A stretch of 53,720 nt of DNA from Oscillospiraceae bacterium (GCA_031266365.1 JAISBE010000016.1:1-53720); one strand, 5' to 3'. Numbered from the stretch's first letter, positions 43,016-52,160 are shown. A program made the numbers and translations. Notes: generated by a model not told the origin, from the sequence alone.

Positions 43016-44698
43016 ATGCAAACTTTGATAGACAATGAAAAGAAAGAGAAATCAACTAATTTTATATATGAATTTATAAAAGAAGATCTCTCGCAGGGTG
43101 GAAGATTTGAAGGCAAAAAAATTCACACTCGTTTTCCACCAGAACCAAATGGTTACCTTCACATCGGTCACGCCAAAGCGATTTGTATCGATTTCGGCAT
43201 GGCAGAGGCATTTGGCGGTACGTGCAATTTGCGAATGGACGATACCAATCCCAGTCAAGAAAATACGAAATACGTTGAAGCCATAAAAGAGGATATCCGT
43301 TGGCTAGGCTTTGATTGGGATAACCGTTTTTATTATGCTTCTGACTACTTTTCGCAAATGTATGAATTCGCATGTAAACTGATAAAAAAAGGGCTTGCAT
43401 ATGTGTGTGAGTTAAATATCGACCAAGTAAAGCAAAATAGAGGCGATTTAACGCATCCGGCGGTTAGTCCTTATAGAAACCGACCTATAAATGAAAGCTT
43501 AAACCTCTTTCAGCGCATGAAAGATGGCGAATTTAAGGACGGCGCGATGACTCTTCGCGCAAAAATAGATCTAGCATCCGGAAATTTTAACATGCGCGAT
43601 CCCGTAATTTACAGAATCAACCACACTCACCATCACCGTTCAAAGGATAGTTGGTGTATTTACCCAATGTATGATTTTGCACATCCGATTGAGGATGCAA
43701 TCGAAGGGATTACGCATTCATTGTGTTCACTGGAATTTGAAGACCACAGGCCTCTCTATGACTGGGTAGTGAACAACATCGACATTCATTCAAAACCGAG
43801 ACAAATTGAGTTCGCTAGACTTTGTATTAACTACACCGTTATGAGCAAACGAAAATTGCGATATCTTATCGAAAACGGTAAAGTTTCAAACTGGGACGAC
43901 CCAAGGTTGCCCACACTTTCCGGTCTGAAAAGAAGAGGCTATACCCCACGCGCTATCCGTAATTTTTGCGAAAAAATTGGCATAGCTAAGGTCAATAGCA
44001 CCATAGAATATAGTTTTTTAGAGCATTGTCTGCGAGAGGATCTCAATATAACCGCACAGCGGGTGATGGCAGTACTGCGGCCGATTAAACTAATAATTAA
44101 GAACTATCCTGAAGGAAAAACAGAAGAATTCGAAGTAGAAAATAATCCTAATTGCCCCGAAGCTGGCAAAAGAATAGTCACATTTTCTCGTGAACTTTTC
44201 GTCGAAGCTGACGATTTTATGAAAGAACCCATCAAGGGTTATTTTAGGTTATTTCCAGGCAACGAGGTGCGATTAAAATCCACTTATATCGTGCGCTGCA
44301 CCGGTTTCGATGAAGATGTCAATGGAATTAAAGTTTATGCAGAATACGACCCCGATACTCGCGGAGGTACCACAAAAAACGGGCACAAAGTTCGGGGCAC
44401 TATACACTGGGTGGACGCTAAAACTGCAGTCGACGCTCAAGTGAATTTATACGATTCCCTGTTTAAAGATCCTGAACCAGAGTTAAACAAACAAGGATTT
44501 TTAAGCACTTTAAATCCTAATTCTCTCGATGTTTTAAATAATTGCAAATTGGAAAAATCTTTAGAAACAGCAAAACAAGGTGATTCTTTTCAATTCATGC
44601 GTTTAGGGTATTTTTGTTTGGATAATGCAAAGAGCAAATCGGGATCTATGGTGTTTAATAGGTCTGTGTCTCTTAAAGATAGCTTTAAAATAAATTAA
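43016..44698 (+). CDS. glnS: Glutaminyl-tRNA synthetase
   Basis: 560 residues, class I synthetase charging tRNA-Gln. TRFPPEPNGYLHIGHAKA carries the HIGH motif (about residues 39-53); RMDDTNP, DWVVNNI-type core; VMSKRKL is the KMSKS loop (about 278). The anticodon-binding beta-barrel is complete (for example TRGGTTKNGHKVRGTIHW). Typical GlnRS features rather than GluRS, so direct charging of tRNA-Gln is expected here, whereas many Firmicutes use the GatCAB route. AGGTGGGTGA precedes the ATG. Confidence 0.95.
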   Translation: MQTLIDNEKKEKSTNFIYEFIKEDLSQGGRFEGKKIHTRFPPEPNGYLHIGHAKAICIDFGMAEAFGGTCNLRMDDTNPSQENTKYVEAIKEDIRWLGFDWDNRFYYASDYFSQMYEFACKLIKKGLAYVCELNIDQVKQNRGDLTHPAVSPYRNRPINESLNLFQRMKDGEFKDGAMTLRAKIDLASGNFNMRDPVIYRINHTHHHRSKDSWCIYPMYDFAHPIEDAIEGITHSLCSLEFEDHRPLYDWVVNNIDIHSKPRQIEFARLCINYTVMSKRKLRYLIENGKVSNWDDPRLPTLSGLKRRGYTPRAIRNFCEKIGIAKVNSTIEYSFLEHCLREDLNITAQRVMAVLRPIKLIIKNYPEGKTEEFEVENNPNCPEAGKRIVTFSRELFVEADDFMKEPIKGYFRLFPGNEVRLKSTYIVRCTGFDEDVNGIKVYAEYDPDTRGGTTKNGHKVRGTIHWVDAKTAVDAQVNLYDSLFKDPEPELNKQGFLSTLNPNSLDVLNNCKLEKSLETAKQGDSFQFMRLGYFCLDNAKSKSGSMVFNRSVSLKDSFKIN

Positions 44699-44856
44699 AT
44701 TTAGTTATTTTTGATAAAAAAGCTATTGTAAATTTCTTATTTGACAATAACCTCGATTTATTTAATTTTATTCCTGAAAAAGCAAGTTTACAAAATATTA
44801 ATTAATAAGCAATAAATTATTAATAACTAGCATGTTTTCCTCTGCTATGATGTAAC

Positions 44857-44899
44857 CATAATGAAAAATCATGTTGGTACCAATGATATTTTCATTATG
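44857..44899. promoter_or_regulatory. Inverted repeat upstream of exported family member 1
   Basis: CATAATGAAAA(A)TCA..TTGGTACCAA..TGATATTTTCATTATG: about 14 paired bases on each side, ending 33 nt before the gene. The same outer arms CATAATGAAAA / TTTTCATTATG recur at 46160-46197. Could be an operator, an mRNA leader hairpin or a terminator without a strong U tract. Confidence 0.65.
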
Positions 44900-44932
44900 A
44901 AAAATTTTATTAATCTTATAGGAGAATACATC

Positions 44933-45817
44933 ATGTTATCTAAGAAAATTAAAAAAAGAGCGACCAGCCTATCTTTAGCAGCACTTGCTTTTGGCAGTTT
45001 AATTCCATCCGTGGCATATGGATTTAACAATGTGGATGTTGAAAAAGCTGCTGATGAAGTTTTACAAACCGCAAAAAGCCTTTCGACCAATTTTGGTGGC
45101 AATCCCGACCAAATATACACCTCATTAGTCAAGCAACATCGCACAGAGTTCAATCATAATCCCACAGTACTATCCACTGACGAGTTTCATGCACGAACTG
45201 AGGACGTTCGATATCTCGCCGTTAGCCCCACACCAGATGGACCATTAACACATTTACCGCGTTTAACGGTTGACCCCGACTACCGGGTAAACAAGCAACC
45301 TTTGAGTGTTTACAAACGCGCACGACTCGCGGACCTCCATCCCGGCGAAGCCGCGGTACAATGCGCAGAGTGGGCTGGTACGTTCTTCACGGCAGCGGGT
45401 GGTAATATAACTATAGCACAAGTGGCACTGGATCCACAGAGTAAAATAGTTGAGAGACCCTTTTTAAACACAGTACAAGACCAGCTTAAAAAAATGCTTT
45501 CCAGGGAATTTAATCTTGAGAATCCTCAAACACGTGAGCAAACATTTTTAGCTTACATTGCTAATAATCAGTTTTTTGGTACGCAATCACTCGCCTTGAT
45601 ATTGGGCTATGACGCAATAGAAGATGCACACGCACAGAATGAGGCATTTAGCACCGACATACTAAATTATGGGAAATTACTTGTGTGCCAGGAAACAATC
45701 GAAACACCTAACTCCGGACCCATAGCTTGCCATACGATAGCACTCGGAGGAGGATGGTTTGCTGACTCACCAGACGATCATGATGATGGAAAACCTGTAC
45801 TTTTTCAATGTAAGTAA
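44933..45817 (+). CDS. Exported family protein 1 (paralogue of 47025)
   Basis: 294 residues from MLSKKIKKRATSLSLAALAF (signal peptide to about residue 30, SVAYG). The start follows AGGAGAATACATC; the frame continues upstream, but without a site. The mature part aligns with the 47025 protein: an N-terminal helix with (V/I)xxAAxEV, a PTV(L/I)xTxxF segment, then YLAVS versus YRGIS, AVQCAEW versus ISACAQYW, and IAQVALDP versus IASVAFDQ. Function unknown; see the 47025 entry for a tentative fold idea. Here the Arg of YRG is Leu, so if that idea holds this member would be inactive. Confidence 0.75.
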   Translation: MLSKKIKKRATSLSLAALAFGSLIPSVAYGFNNVDVEKAADEVLQTAKSLSTNFGGNPDQIYTSLVKQHRTEFNHNPTVLSTDEFHARTEDVRYLAVSPTPDGPLTHLPRLTVDPDYRVNKQPLSVYKRARLADLHPGEAAVQCAEWAGTFFTAAGGNITIAQVALDPQSKIVERPFLNTVQDQLKKMLSREFNLENPQTREQTFLAYIANNQFFGTQSLALILGYDAIEDAHAQNEAFSTDILNYGKLLVCQETIETPNSGPIACHTIALGGGWFADSPDDHDDGKPVLFQCK

Positions 45818-45839
45818 ACCACTTTAAACAAAATTCAAG

Positions 45840-45868
45840 AATACTTTATTATTGAACAATAAAGTATT
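45840..45868. terminator. Hairpin between exported family genes
   Basis: AATACTTTATT-ATTGAAC-AATAAAGTATT, 11-base arms, 22 nt after the stop of the preceding gene, followed by CCTATAATCC. Weak U tract, so partial terminator or mRNA-stabilising stem. Confidence 0.6.
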
Positions 45869-45900
45869 CCTATAATCCATAATATTTTAGGAGGATCGTT

Positions 45901-46152
45901 ATGCTATATAAAAAAATTAAGAAAAAAACAGAAGAAATTGTTAGTATACTTCATCGTGATAACGAATTGACCACACAAGAACGGCTTAACGCTCTACGCG
46001 GGCAATTGACAGGCGATGCTATTCATGATACAGTATTAGATGAAATTGCATGTTTGATTGAAAATTATAGCCCTGGTGGGTTTTCTCCTGAAGAAATTGA
46101 CTTATTCATAACTGTTTATCAAGCGCAGATTCCTTATTTTTGTTCTGCATAG
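45901..46152 (+). CDS. Small acidic helical protein beside the exported family
   Basis: 83 residues, MLYKKIKKKTEEIVSILHRD onward. The first ten residues mimic the family's MLxxKIKKR start, but no hydrophobic segment follows, so it is probably cytosolic. The GGAGG site is strong and the spacing to the ATG is normal. Helix-rich with Glu/Asp; no known domain. It may have acquired the upstream leader of the family by recombination, with an unrelated body. Confidence 0.65.
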   Translation: MLYKKIKKKTEEIVSILHRDNELTTQERLNALRGQLTGDAIHDTVLDEIACLIENYSPGGFSPEEIDLFITVYQAQIPYFCSA

Positions 46153-46159
46153 TGTAACT

Positions 46160-46197
46160 CATAATGAAAACATTATAGCGATAATGTTTTCATTATG
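46160..46197. promoter_or_regulatory. Long perfect inverted repeat upstream of family member 3
   Basis: CATAATGAAAACATTAT-AGCG-ATAATGTTTTCATTATG: 17-base arms. Followed by AAAAATTTTT then AGGAGG. Matches the outer arms at 44857-44899. Placed 8 nt after the 45901 gene's stop, so it could also end that transcript. Confidence 0.7.
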
Positions 46198-46231
46198 AAA
46201 AATTTTTATAACATTTTAGGAGGATAAAATT

Positions 46232-46492
46232 ATGTTACCTACGAAAATAAAAAAGAGAATAATCAGCCTATCTTTCGCAGCATCTGCCTTTGGCGGCACA
46301 TTTTTACCCACTGTGGCACACGGATGCGCTCCCAAACCAGACGACTTAGATAATCTAGTTAGCGACCGCAGACCTAACCAGCCTGCAGAATTACCCAGAG
46401 ATCCTAACCTTGCGCGCGAACAACAACCAGCGCCCAAACATCCCCGCTACATGTTAGCAGCTTTAGGCTTGGACGGGCTAGTAATACTGTGA
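46232..46492 (+). CDS. Exported family protein 3, short
   Basis: 86 residues. Signal peptide MLPTKIKKRIISLSFAASAF to about residue 30 (TVAHG), then a Pro/Asn/Arg-rich polar mature part of 56 residues ending in a hydrophobic ALGLDGLVIL. No domain. AGGAGG site. Confidence 0.7.
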   Translation: MLPTKIKKRIISLSFAASAFGGTFLPTVAHGCAPKPDDLDNLVSDRRPNQPAELPRDPNLAREQQPAPKHPRYMLAALGLDGLVIL

Positions 46493-46553
46493 GCTTGCTA
46501 TTTTAACTTTGCTCTATAATTAACCATAATAATATTTTTAGGAGGATAAAATT

Positions 46554-46871
46554 ATGTTACCTACAAAAATAAAAAAGAGAATCATCGGCATAGCTTTCGC
46601 TTGGGTCACCCTTGGTTGCAACCTTATACCCACAACGACTCTGGCGCACGATTTGAAACCATTTTCCACCTACACCGACGGTTTATTTCGGCCAATTTCT
46701 CGAGGCGCGAGGAGTAACATGACCAATGCTGATCGTATACCGTGTGACGACAATGGTTTTTGGCAACCAAACAATCCGGCGAATGGCGGTTGGGGAAATC
46801 AGGTTGTCGATAATAATGCGCCGCGGCATCCATTGGATGTTGCCCAGAACCGGAGAACTTTTGGGCAGTGA
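46554..46871 (+). CDS. Exported family protein 4, short
   Basis: 105 residues with the same signal peptide (MLPTKIKKRIIGIAFAWVTL, cut after TLAH) and a mature part of about 73 residues rich in Asn, Arg, Pro and Gly with one Cys. Does not resemble its neighbours outside the signal peptide. AGGAGG site; 61 nt after the previous gene. Confidence 0.7.
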   Translation: MLPTKIKKRIIGIAFAWVTLGCNLIPTTTLAHDLKPFSTYTDGLFRPISRGARSNMTNADRIPCDDNGFWQPNNPANGGWGNQVVDNNAPRHPLDVAQNRRTFGQ

Positions 46872-47024
46872 ACTAGCGAAAATTGATGTCAACGCAGCAA
46901 AGATTCGTCGATCCTTATGTTCATTGAACATCTTGCCTAAAACACTTGAAATATTTAGATATAATTAAGCCACTTTTAACTGAACACAGAAATATTTCTA
47001 TAACACCTAAAGGAGGGTAGAATT

Positions 47025-47984
47025 ATGTTATCTACGAAAATAAAAAAGAGAATAATCAGCCTATCTTTCGCAGGGTTTGTTTTTGCCAATTTGGTTTCAT
47101 TTGAGACGGCGCACTCATTTGGCGAGCAACAAATAAAAGCAGCTGCCTTGGAAGTTTATAACAATACTTTGAGACTTTATGGAGCTAAATTTGCAAATAA
47201 TCCGTCGATAGATGATCTTAGTGATATTAAAGTGGTAAGCAAATTAGCAAGAGATTTTTTCAATCCCAGCTTTAATGGTCTACCCACCGTGATACCTACC
47301 GAACAATTTAATGAAATTCCAGGAGATCAAAAATACTATAGAGGTATATCTGCTTACGAGACGGAAAATCCAGATGGGACCAAACAGAAAGTGCCGGCGA
47401 AAACATTGTTTGAACAATTCACTACAGGTGAATACTTTCCAGGGCAAGCTTACGGTGGCATTTGGCTTTCTAAGTCCGGTTGGTACAGCGATTTACGGCC
47501 AGGACAACTTATAAGTGCATGCGCTCAATACTGGGCTAGAGTGAATTGTCCAACTCGCGAAGATGAGGGAATTATAGCTAGTGTGGCATTCGATCAACAT
47601 AAATTAAAAATTATTAAAAAAAGTGAGCTAGATAAGATAAACACAGAATACCACGCGTTGATTCCAGAGGTGTTTGACAATTCCAGGGTACGCGCACCAT
47701 GGGAAAATTTTATGTATATTGTTGGTATCCCTGGTGAAGCTGGAGATAAAATCCGAGCCGAGCTTTTAAAGCAGCAAGGAATATGGATAGACGACGGCAC
47801 TAACACTTATAGCGTAATACTAGATCGCAGCGCATTATCTGTTGAGGCAACTTGCTCACCCGTAAAAGCACAAAAGCAACCTGAAGGCATTGATGTTATG
47901 GCGCTCGGAGATGATTGGTATTCGGTGCCATCAAATAAGGGCACTGTACCACCTGGAATTATCAGGTTTAGTGAAGCCACTTAG
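47025..47984 (+). CDS. Exported family protein 5 (paralogue of 44933)
   Basis: 319 residues. Signal peptide MLSTKIKKRIISLSFAGFVF cut near TAHS. The mature part contains YYRGIS, then FEQFTTGEYFPGQAYGGIWLSKSGWYSD and ISACAQYW and IASVAFDQHKLKIIKK, and a C-terminal beta-rich end. The order Y-R-G, then G-G-I-W-L-S, then V-A-(x)n-K-I-I loosely recalls the R-S-E type ADP-ribosyltransferase scaffold, but no catalytic ExE or QxE could be pinned down, so this is only a lead. AGGAGGG site. It ends 25 nt before the ABC operon. Confidence 0.75.
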   Translation: MLSTKIKKRIISLSFAGFVFANLVSFETAHSFGEQQIKAAALEVYNNTLRLYGAKFANNPSIDDLSDIKVVSKLARDFFNPSFNGLPTVIPTEQFNEIPGDQKYYRGISAYETENPDGTKQKVPAKTLFEQFTTGEYFPGQAYGGIWLSKSGWYSDLRPGQLISACAQYWARVNCPTREDEGIIASVAFDQHKLKIIKKSELDKINTEYHALIPEVFDNSRVRAPWENFMYIVGIPGEAGDKIRAELLKQQGIWIDDGTNTYSVILDRSALSVEATCSPVKAQKQPEGIDVMALGDDWYSVPSNKGTVPPGIIRFSEAT

Positions 47985-48009
47985 AAACTAAAATAGGAGG
48001 GAAAGAGTA

Positions 48010-49005
48010 ATGATAGAGGTAAAAAACCTCGTAAAAAAATATGGATCGCGAATAGCGCTAAATCAAATAAACTTTTCAGCTACCAAAGGAGAAGTTTTGG
48101 GCTTTCTTGGGCCTAATGGAGCTGGAAAATCCACAACAATGAATATATTAACAGGATATCTTTCTTCCACCTCCGGCACAGTTAAGATTGCTAATTTAGA
48201 TATCATTGAGGAGCCACTTCAAGCGAAATCTAAGATTGGCTATCTTCCAGAAATACCTCCACTCTATCTTGATATGACCGTGAAAGCGTATTTAAAGTTT
48301 ATATTTGAGTTAAAAAAGGTGAAGCTTCCTAAAAACCAACATATAAATGAAATTATCGAAAAAGTAAAAATCAGTCAAGTTTCAGATAGAATTATAAAAA
48401 ATCTTTCAAAAGGATATAAACAGCGGGTTGGAATCGCGCAGGCACTACTCGGTGACCCTCCTATTTTAATTTTAGATGAACCAACAGTAGGGCTCGATCC
48501 CAAACAGATCATCGAAATTCGAGACTTGATCAGCAATCTCAAGGAACGCCGCACGGTAATTCTCTCTTCACATATATTAACAGAAGTACAAGCGATCTGC
48601 GACAGGATACTAGTTATCAATAAGGGCAGAATTGTCGCGGACGATACGACGGAAAATCTTTCGGCTGGTATGGAAAGAAACCACATATTATATGCTATAG
48701 TAGAAGGGGCTAAAGAAAAAATAATATCTGCCATCAAATCTATCGCTGGTGTTTTGAATGTTTTTGTAACCAAAGAAAAAGAACCCGGCGTGTTTGAATA
48801 TAAAATAGAATCAGATAAAGAATTAGATATCAGACGGCAATTATTTAAAACTTTGTCTTCACAAGATTTGCCTTTACTCGGTTTAAAAATAGACTCTCTT
48901 TCACTCGAAGAAATTTTCTTGAAACTCACAGAAGGGTCTGACGTTCCAGACGAGATGCAAAAAAATAAAAAAGAAATCAAAAACGAGGGAGATGAAAACT
49001 CATGA
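48010..49005 (+). CDS. ABC transporter ATPase (ABC-2/Gld type)
   Basis: 331 residues. Walker A GPNGAGKST (about residues 36-44), signature LSKGYKQRVGIAQALL, Walker B ILILDEPTVGLDP, switch His in ILSSHILTEV. The C-terminal 100 residues form the extension found in ATPases of ABC-2 permeases. It overlaps the permease gene by four bases (ATGA-type coupling) and heads a four-gene operon. Substrate unknown. No C39 peptidase domain, so it is not the double-glycine exporter. Confidence 0.93.
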   Translation: MIEVKNLVKKYGSRIALNQINFSATKGEVLGFLGPNGAGKSTTMNILTGYLSSTSGTVKIANLDIIEEPLQAKSKIGYLPEIPPLYLDMTVKAYLKFIFELKKVKLPKNQHINEIIEKVKISQVSDRIIKNLSKGYKQRVGIAQALLGDPPILILDEPTVGLDPKQIIEIRDLISNLKERRTVILSSHILTEVQAICDRILVINKGRIVADDTTENLSAGMERNHILYAIVEGAKEKIISAIKSIAGVLNVFVTKEKEPGVFEYKIESDKELDIRRQLFKTLSSQDLPLLGLKIDSLSLEEIFLKLTEGSDVPDEMQKNKKEIKNEGDENS

Positions 49006-49706
49006 ATGCGATTTTTAAACGGGAAATGGGCAGTTATTTTTTTTCACCAATTGGGTATGCAGTCTTAGCGCTATTTTACCTTGCAAGCGGATACTTTTTC
49101 ACTGCTTCTTCCTTAACTGCTGACTCGTCCAGTCTTACTGGCACTTTCAACGCACTTTTCACGATTGTGGCATTTGTTATTCCCATAATAACGATGCGGC
49201 TTTTTAGCGAAGATAAAAAACAAAAAACCGATCAAGCACTTTTAACAGCTCCTGTGAGGCTTTCATCGATTGTTTTGGGTAAATATCTCGCTGCATTGAC
49301 GTTATTTTTTTTCTGTATCAGCATTACCCTCGTATATGCCTTAATTATTTCTGCATTTACATCTCCTGATTGGGCGGCTGTTAGCGGCAATTTTATCGGC
49401 ATATTTCTCTTAGGCTCAGCGCTGATCGCAATTGGTATGTTCCTTTCGGCTTTAACTGAAAGTCAGATGGTTGCCGCTATTAGCAACGTTGCTATTGGTA
49501 TATTCACCATAGTGATGGACTCAATCATCTCTAAGATATCTGTTAAATTTCTCGCAGATATTTTAAAAAATCTCTCTTTCACTGGGCATTATCAAAGTTT
49601 CCCTTTAGGTATGATTAAATTAGAAGATATCATATTTTTCTTGAGCGTATGTGGCGTTTTTATATTCTTGACCACGCGCGTTTTCGAGAAAAAGCGTTGG
49701 AGCTAG
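49002..49706 (+). CDS. ABC-2 permease (GldF-like)
   Basis: 234 residues with six membrane segments. Starts MNAIFKREMGSYFFSPIGYAVL, typical of GldF-like ABC-2 permeases, with ITMRLFSEDKKQKTDQALLTAP as the cytosolic loop motif. Second gene of the operon, overlapping the ATPase gene. Confidence 0.9.
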   Translation: MNAIFKREMGSYFFSPIGYAVLALFYLASGYFFTASSLTADSSSLTGTFNALFTIVAFVIPIITMRLFSEDKKQKTDQALLTAPVRLSSIVLGKYLAALTLFFFCISITLVYALIISAFTSPDWAAVSGNFIGIFLLGSALIAIGMFLSALTESQMVAAISNVAIGIFTIVMDSIISKISVKFLADILKNLSFTGHYQSFPLGMIKLEDIIFFLSVCGVFIFLTTRVFEKKRWS

Positions 49707-49726
49707 GAAGGAGATAATTTACAAAT

Positions 49727-51280
49727 ATGAAACAAAATGAAAATAAATCTGTAAATCAAGCAAATGAAGATAAAATCGCCCTTAATCCAAAAAAGAAGAT
49801 GAAATTCCGCAATAAAATGAGTTTTCTCTATTCCAAAAAATTCAAATACGGCAGCGCTGCTACGGGCATCACTGCGCTGTTTATAGTTGGTATCGTCATC
49901 TTTAATTTAATAATAAACGTATTGTCATCCAAATATAAGCTAAGTTACGATCTTACCAGTGAAAAATTTTTTCAACTGACACAAGATTCTATAGATTTTT
50001 TATCAAACCTTGAAAAAGATATAGAAATAGACATGCTTAACACAGAAGAAAATTTCACCTCTATACAAGAATTAGGCGCACACGCCCATCAAGCAAATGA
50101 GGTCTTAAAACAATACGCTAAGCATTCAAGTCACATTAAATTAAATTATATCGACGTAGTAAAAAATCCTACCTACACAAATAACTATCCTAAAGAAGAC
50201 TTACACCCAAACAGCATTATTGTAAAATCAGGAGAGCAATATAAAGTTATTTCACCAAATGATTTATTTGAGTTTAATAGCGATTTCAGGCATACTAAAG
50301 CGATTGCTTCCAAAGCAGAACAGGCTGTGACTGCCGCCATGCTGATTGTTACTCTCGATAACAAAACTAAAATTACTTTTTTAACAGGTTATGGAGAAGA
50401 CAATGACCAAGATGTTAGCAATTTGCTCGAAAATAACGGCTATAAAATAGAAAAAATTAACATTTCAACCGAAGAAATTCCTGAAGATACAAACATAGTG
50501 TTAGTTTACGGCCCTGAAAGAGATTATATGCCGGAGAGTTTAGAAAAAGTAGAGAAATTTTTATCAAATGGAGGACAATATGGCAGAAACTTAATTTACG
50601 CTGTAAATCCTAAATCTAAAAATCTCGCAAATTTAGGTGGTTTTTTAGAAAAACACGGAATTAAAGTTGGCGAAGGCCTTATTTTTGAAACAGACCTCAA
50701 GAAGCTCTCTGCAGAAAGAAACCCTTGCTTGTTTTTAAGCGACTATGGTAATAGCGCTTACAATTTGAGCAAAAATATCGATATCTTAGTTTGTATGCCC
50801 TATTCGAAACCTCTTGAAAAAGTTAATGACCCAGATTCCAATAAATTTCAAGTTGAAACTTTATTACAAAGTTCGGAAAAATCCGGTGTATTCCCTGATG
50901 ATGCCTCTGAAGAGTGGAAGCCGACTGAAGACAAATTTACAGGTCCACTTGCAACATCGCTTGCTTCGGCATTTGGGTCAAATGAAGATAAAGAAAGTAA
51001 AAAGTCAAATATAATTGTCTTTGGCTCCTCTACGGCATTCAATAAAAATTTCACTGAAAAAACATTTTTAAATAACTCTGAGTTCATTTTAAACGCTTTC
51101 CATATTCTTTCAGGCGATGAAAAACCAAGAATAAATATCGAACCTAAATCGTTGGAAGGCAAAGAATTAGGCATAAGCGCAAGTTCAGCTAAAACCATCG
51201 GCAATATACTTTACCTCATATTGCCCTCATTAATCCTTATTATAGGTTTAGTTATCTTCTCAAAAAGAAAGAATAAATAA
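49727..51280 (+). CDS. GldG-family ABC transporter auxiliary protein
   Basis: 517 residues. N-terminal membrane helix (about 45-67) after a Lys-rich cytosolic head, a large extracytoplasmic region with the GldG signatures YDLTSEKFFQLTQDSIDFL, SIIVKSG, AEQAVTAAMLIVT and FLTGYGED, and a C-terminal membrane helix (about 490-510, ILYLILPSLILIIGLVIF). Family named after gliding proteins, but widespread in non-gliding Clostridia, where the role is unknown. AGGAGATAATTTACA site. Confidence 0.9.
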   Translation: MKQNENKSVNQANEDKIALNPKKKMKFRNKMSFLYSKKFKYGSAATGITALFIVGIVIFNLIINVLSSKYKLSYDLTSEKFFQLTQDSIDFLSNLEKDIEIDMLNTEENFTSIQELGAHAHQANEVLKQYAKHSSHIKLNYIDVVKNPTYTNNYPKEDLHPNSIIVKSGEQYKVISPNDLFEFNSDFRHTKAIASKAEQAVTAAMLIVTLDNKTKITFLTGYGEDNDQDVSNLLENNGYKIEKINISTEEIPEDTNIVLVYGPERDYMPESLEKVEKFLSNGGQYGRNLIYAVNPKSKNLANLGGFLEKHGIKVGEGLIFETDLKKLSAERNPCLFLSDYGNSAYNLSKNIDILVCMPYSKPLEKVNDPDSNKFQVETLLQSSEKSGVFPDDASEEWKPTEDKFTGPLATSLASAFGSNEDKESKKSNIIVFGSSTAFNKNFTEKTFLNNSEFILNAFHILSGDEKPRINIEPKSLEGKELGISASSAKTIGNILYLILPSLILIIGLVIFSKRKNK

Positions 51281-51286
51281 GCTTAA

Positions 51287-51320
51287 ATGTTATCTCCGTT
51301 AACTTTAATGGAGATAACAT
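51287..51320. promoter_or_regulatory. Inverted repeat before the last operon gene
   Basis: ATGTTATCTCC / GGAGATAACAT, 11-base arms, 12-base loop, six bases after the GldG-like stop. Followed by ATTTCATT, not a clean U tract. Probably an attenuator or stability hairpin giving lower expression of the downstream gene. Confidence 0.6.
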
Positions 51321-51418
51321 ATTTCATTAAAAATGCTTTTGTTGAAATATATTTATTGCCATTTTCAATAAATAGCTTAGAACATTTACTATTAAATACT
51401 GCAAAAAGGAGTATGTTT

Positions 51419-52039
51419 ATGAAAAAACAGCACAAAAATTTAACGTTCATATTCGGATTTGTAATTGTACTTCTCGCCTTACTTTTTTGCTCAAAACTGT
51501 TGCCAGAGAAAGAAAAGCCCGCAAACAAACAGTCTTCTCAGACCAACCCAACTATAAATTTGGTATCATTGAATAGAAATGATATGGTTTCTATACACAT
51601 AAAAAATGAAAAATCCGATTTTCAAATTGAATCGACCAAAGAAGAAAATGGTTTTGTTTATAAGATTTCTAATTTAGAAACAGAAGGCACTCTTTCTGTT
51701 GACTCGATTGAACATTTATTCAGTGATTTAGCAAACTTTAATGCAGTTAGGGTAGCTGTTGAAAATTCCGAGAATTTAAAGGCATATGGACTGGACTCTC
51801 CAAAAGCGCAGATAACGATTAACCACCCTGAAGATAAACCTGCTACAGTCCTCAAACTTGGCGCCGATGCTCCATTAAGCAACGGGGTTTATGTGCAACT
51901 CGAGGGAGATGAAAAAGTATATCTCGTAGCATCGAACGATGCAAAGGGGTTTTCAAGTAAGCCAGAAGATTATTTAGAAAAAAAGGAAAACTCTGAAGCT
52001 AAGAAAGAGTCAGATGAAAAAGTAGATATATCTAATTAA
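51419..52039 (+). CDS. DUF4340-type membrane-anchored protein
   Basis: 206 residues from MKKQHKNLTF with AAAAGGAG before it; the frame extends 44 codons upstream, through the hairpin, without a site. One N-terminal membrane helix (about 8-26), then an extracytoplasmic beta-rich domain with the DUF4340-like stretch LKAYGLDSPKAQITI and VLKLGADAPLSNGVYVQL. The end is Lys/Glu rich. DUF4340 proteins regularly accompany GldG-type ABC operons; here the domain seems shorter than usual (a single repeat). Confidence 0.8.
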   Translation: MKKQHKNLTFIFGFVIVLLALLFCSKLLPEKEKPANKQSSQTNPTINLVSLNRNDMVSIHIKNEKSDFQIESTKEENGFVYKISNLETEGTLSVDSIEHLFSDLANFNAVRVAVENSENLKAYGLDSPKAQITINHPEDKPATVLKLGADAPLSNGVYVQLEGDEKVYLVASNDAKGFSSKPEDYLEKKENSEAKKESDEKVDISN

Positions 52040-52122
52040 AGAATGCGCAATATGCCTTTTTTATTAAACTTATGGCAGATAAAAATTAGGAAATAAAGGA
52101 GCAATAACTTTACACAATCATT

Positions 52123-52160
52123 CCCGGCAGCGAAGGTTTTACTCACTGCCGGAGAATTTT
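52123..52160 (+). terminator. Terminator of the ABC/GldG operon
   Basis: CCCGGCAG / CTGCCGG stem with a CGAAGGTTTTACTCA loop, followed by AGAATTTTCTT, about 85 nt after the last stop. Similar text (CCCAGGCAGCGAAGGGTTT) recurs near 52253 without the second arm. Confidence 0.6.

Noticed and set aside
48010..49005. Exporter for the double-glycine peptides
   Set aside because: The ATPase has no C39 peptidase domain and no fused membrane domain, and its partners are GldF/GldG/DUF4340 types.
48010..52039. Gliding motility operon
   Set aside because: The GldG-like and ABC-2 genes are common in non-motile Clostridia and no other gld genes are present, so gliding is not supported.
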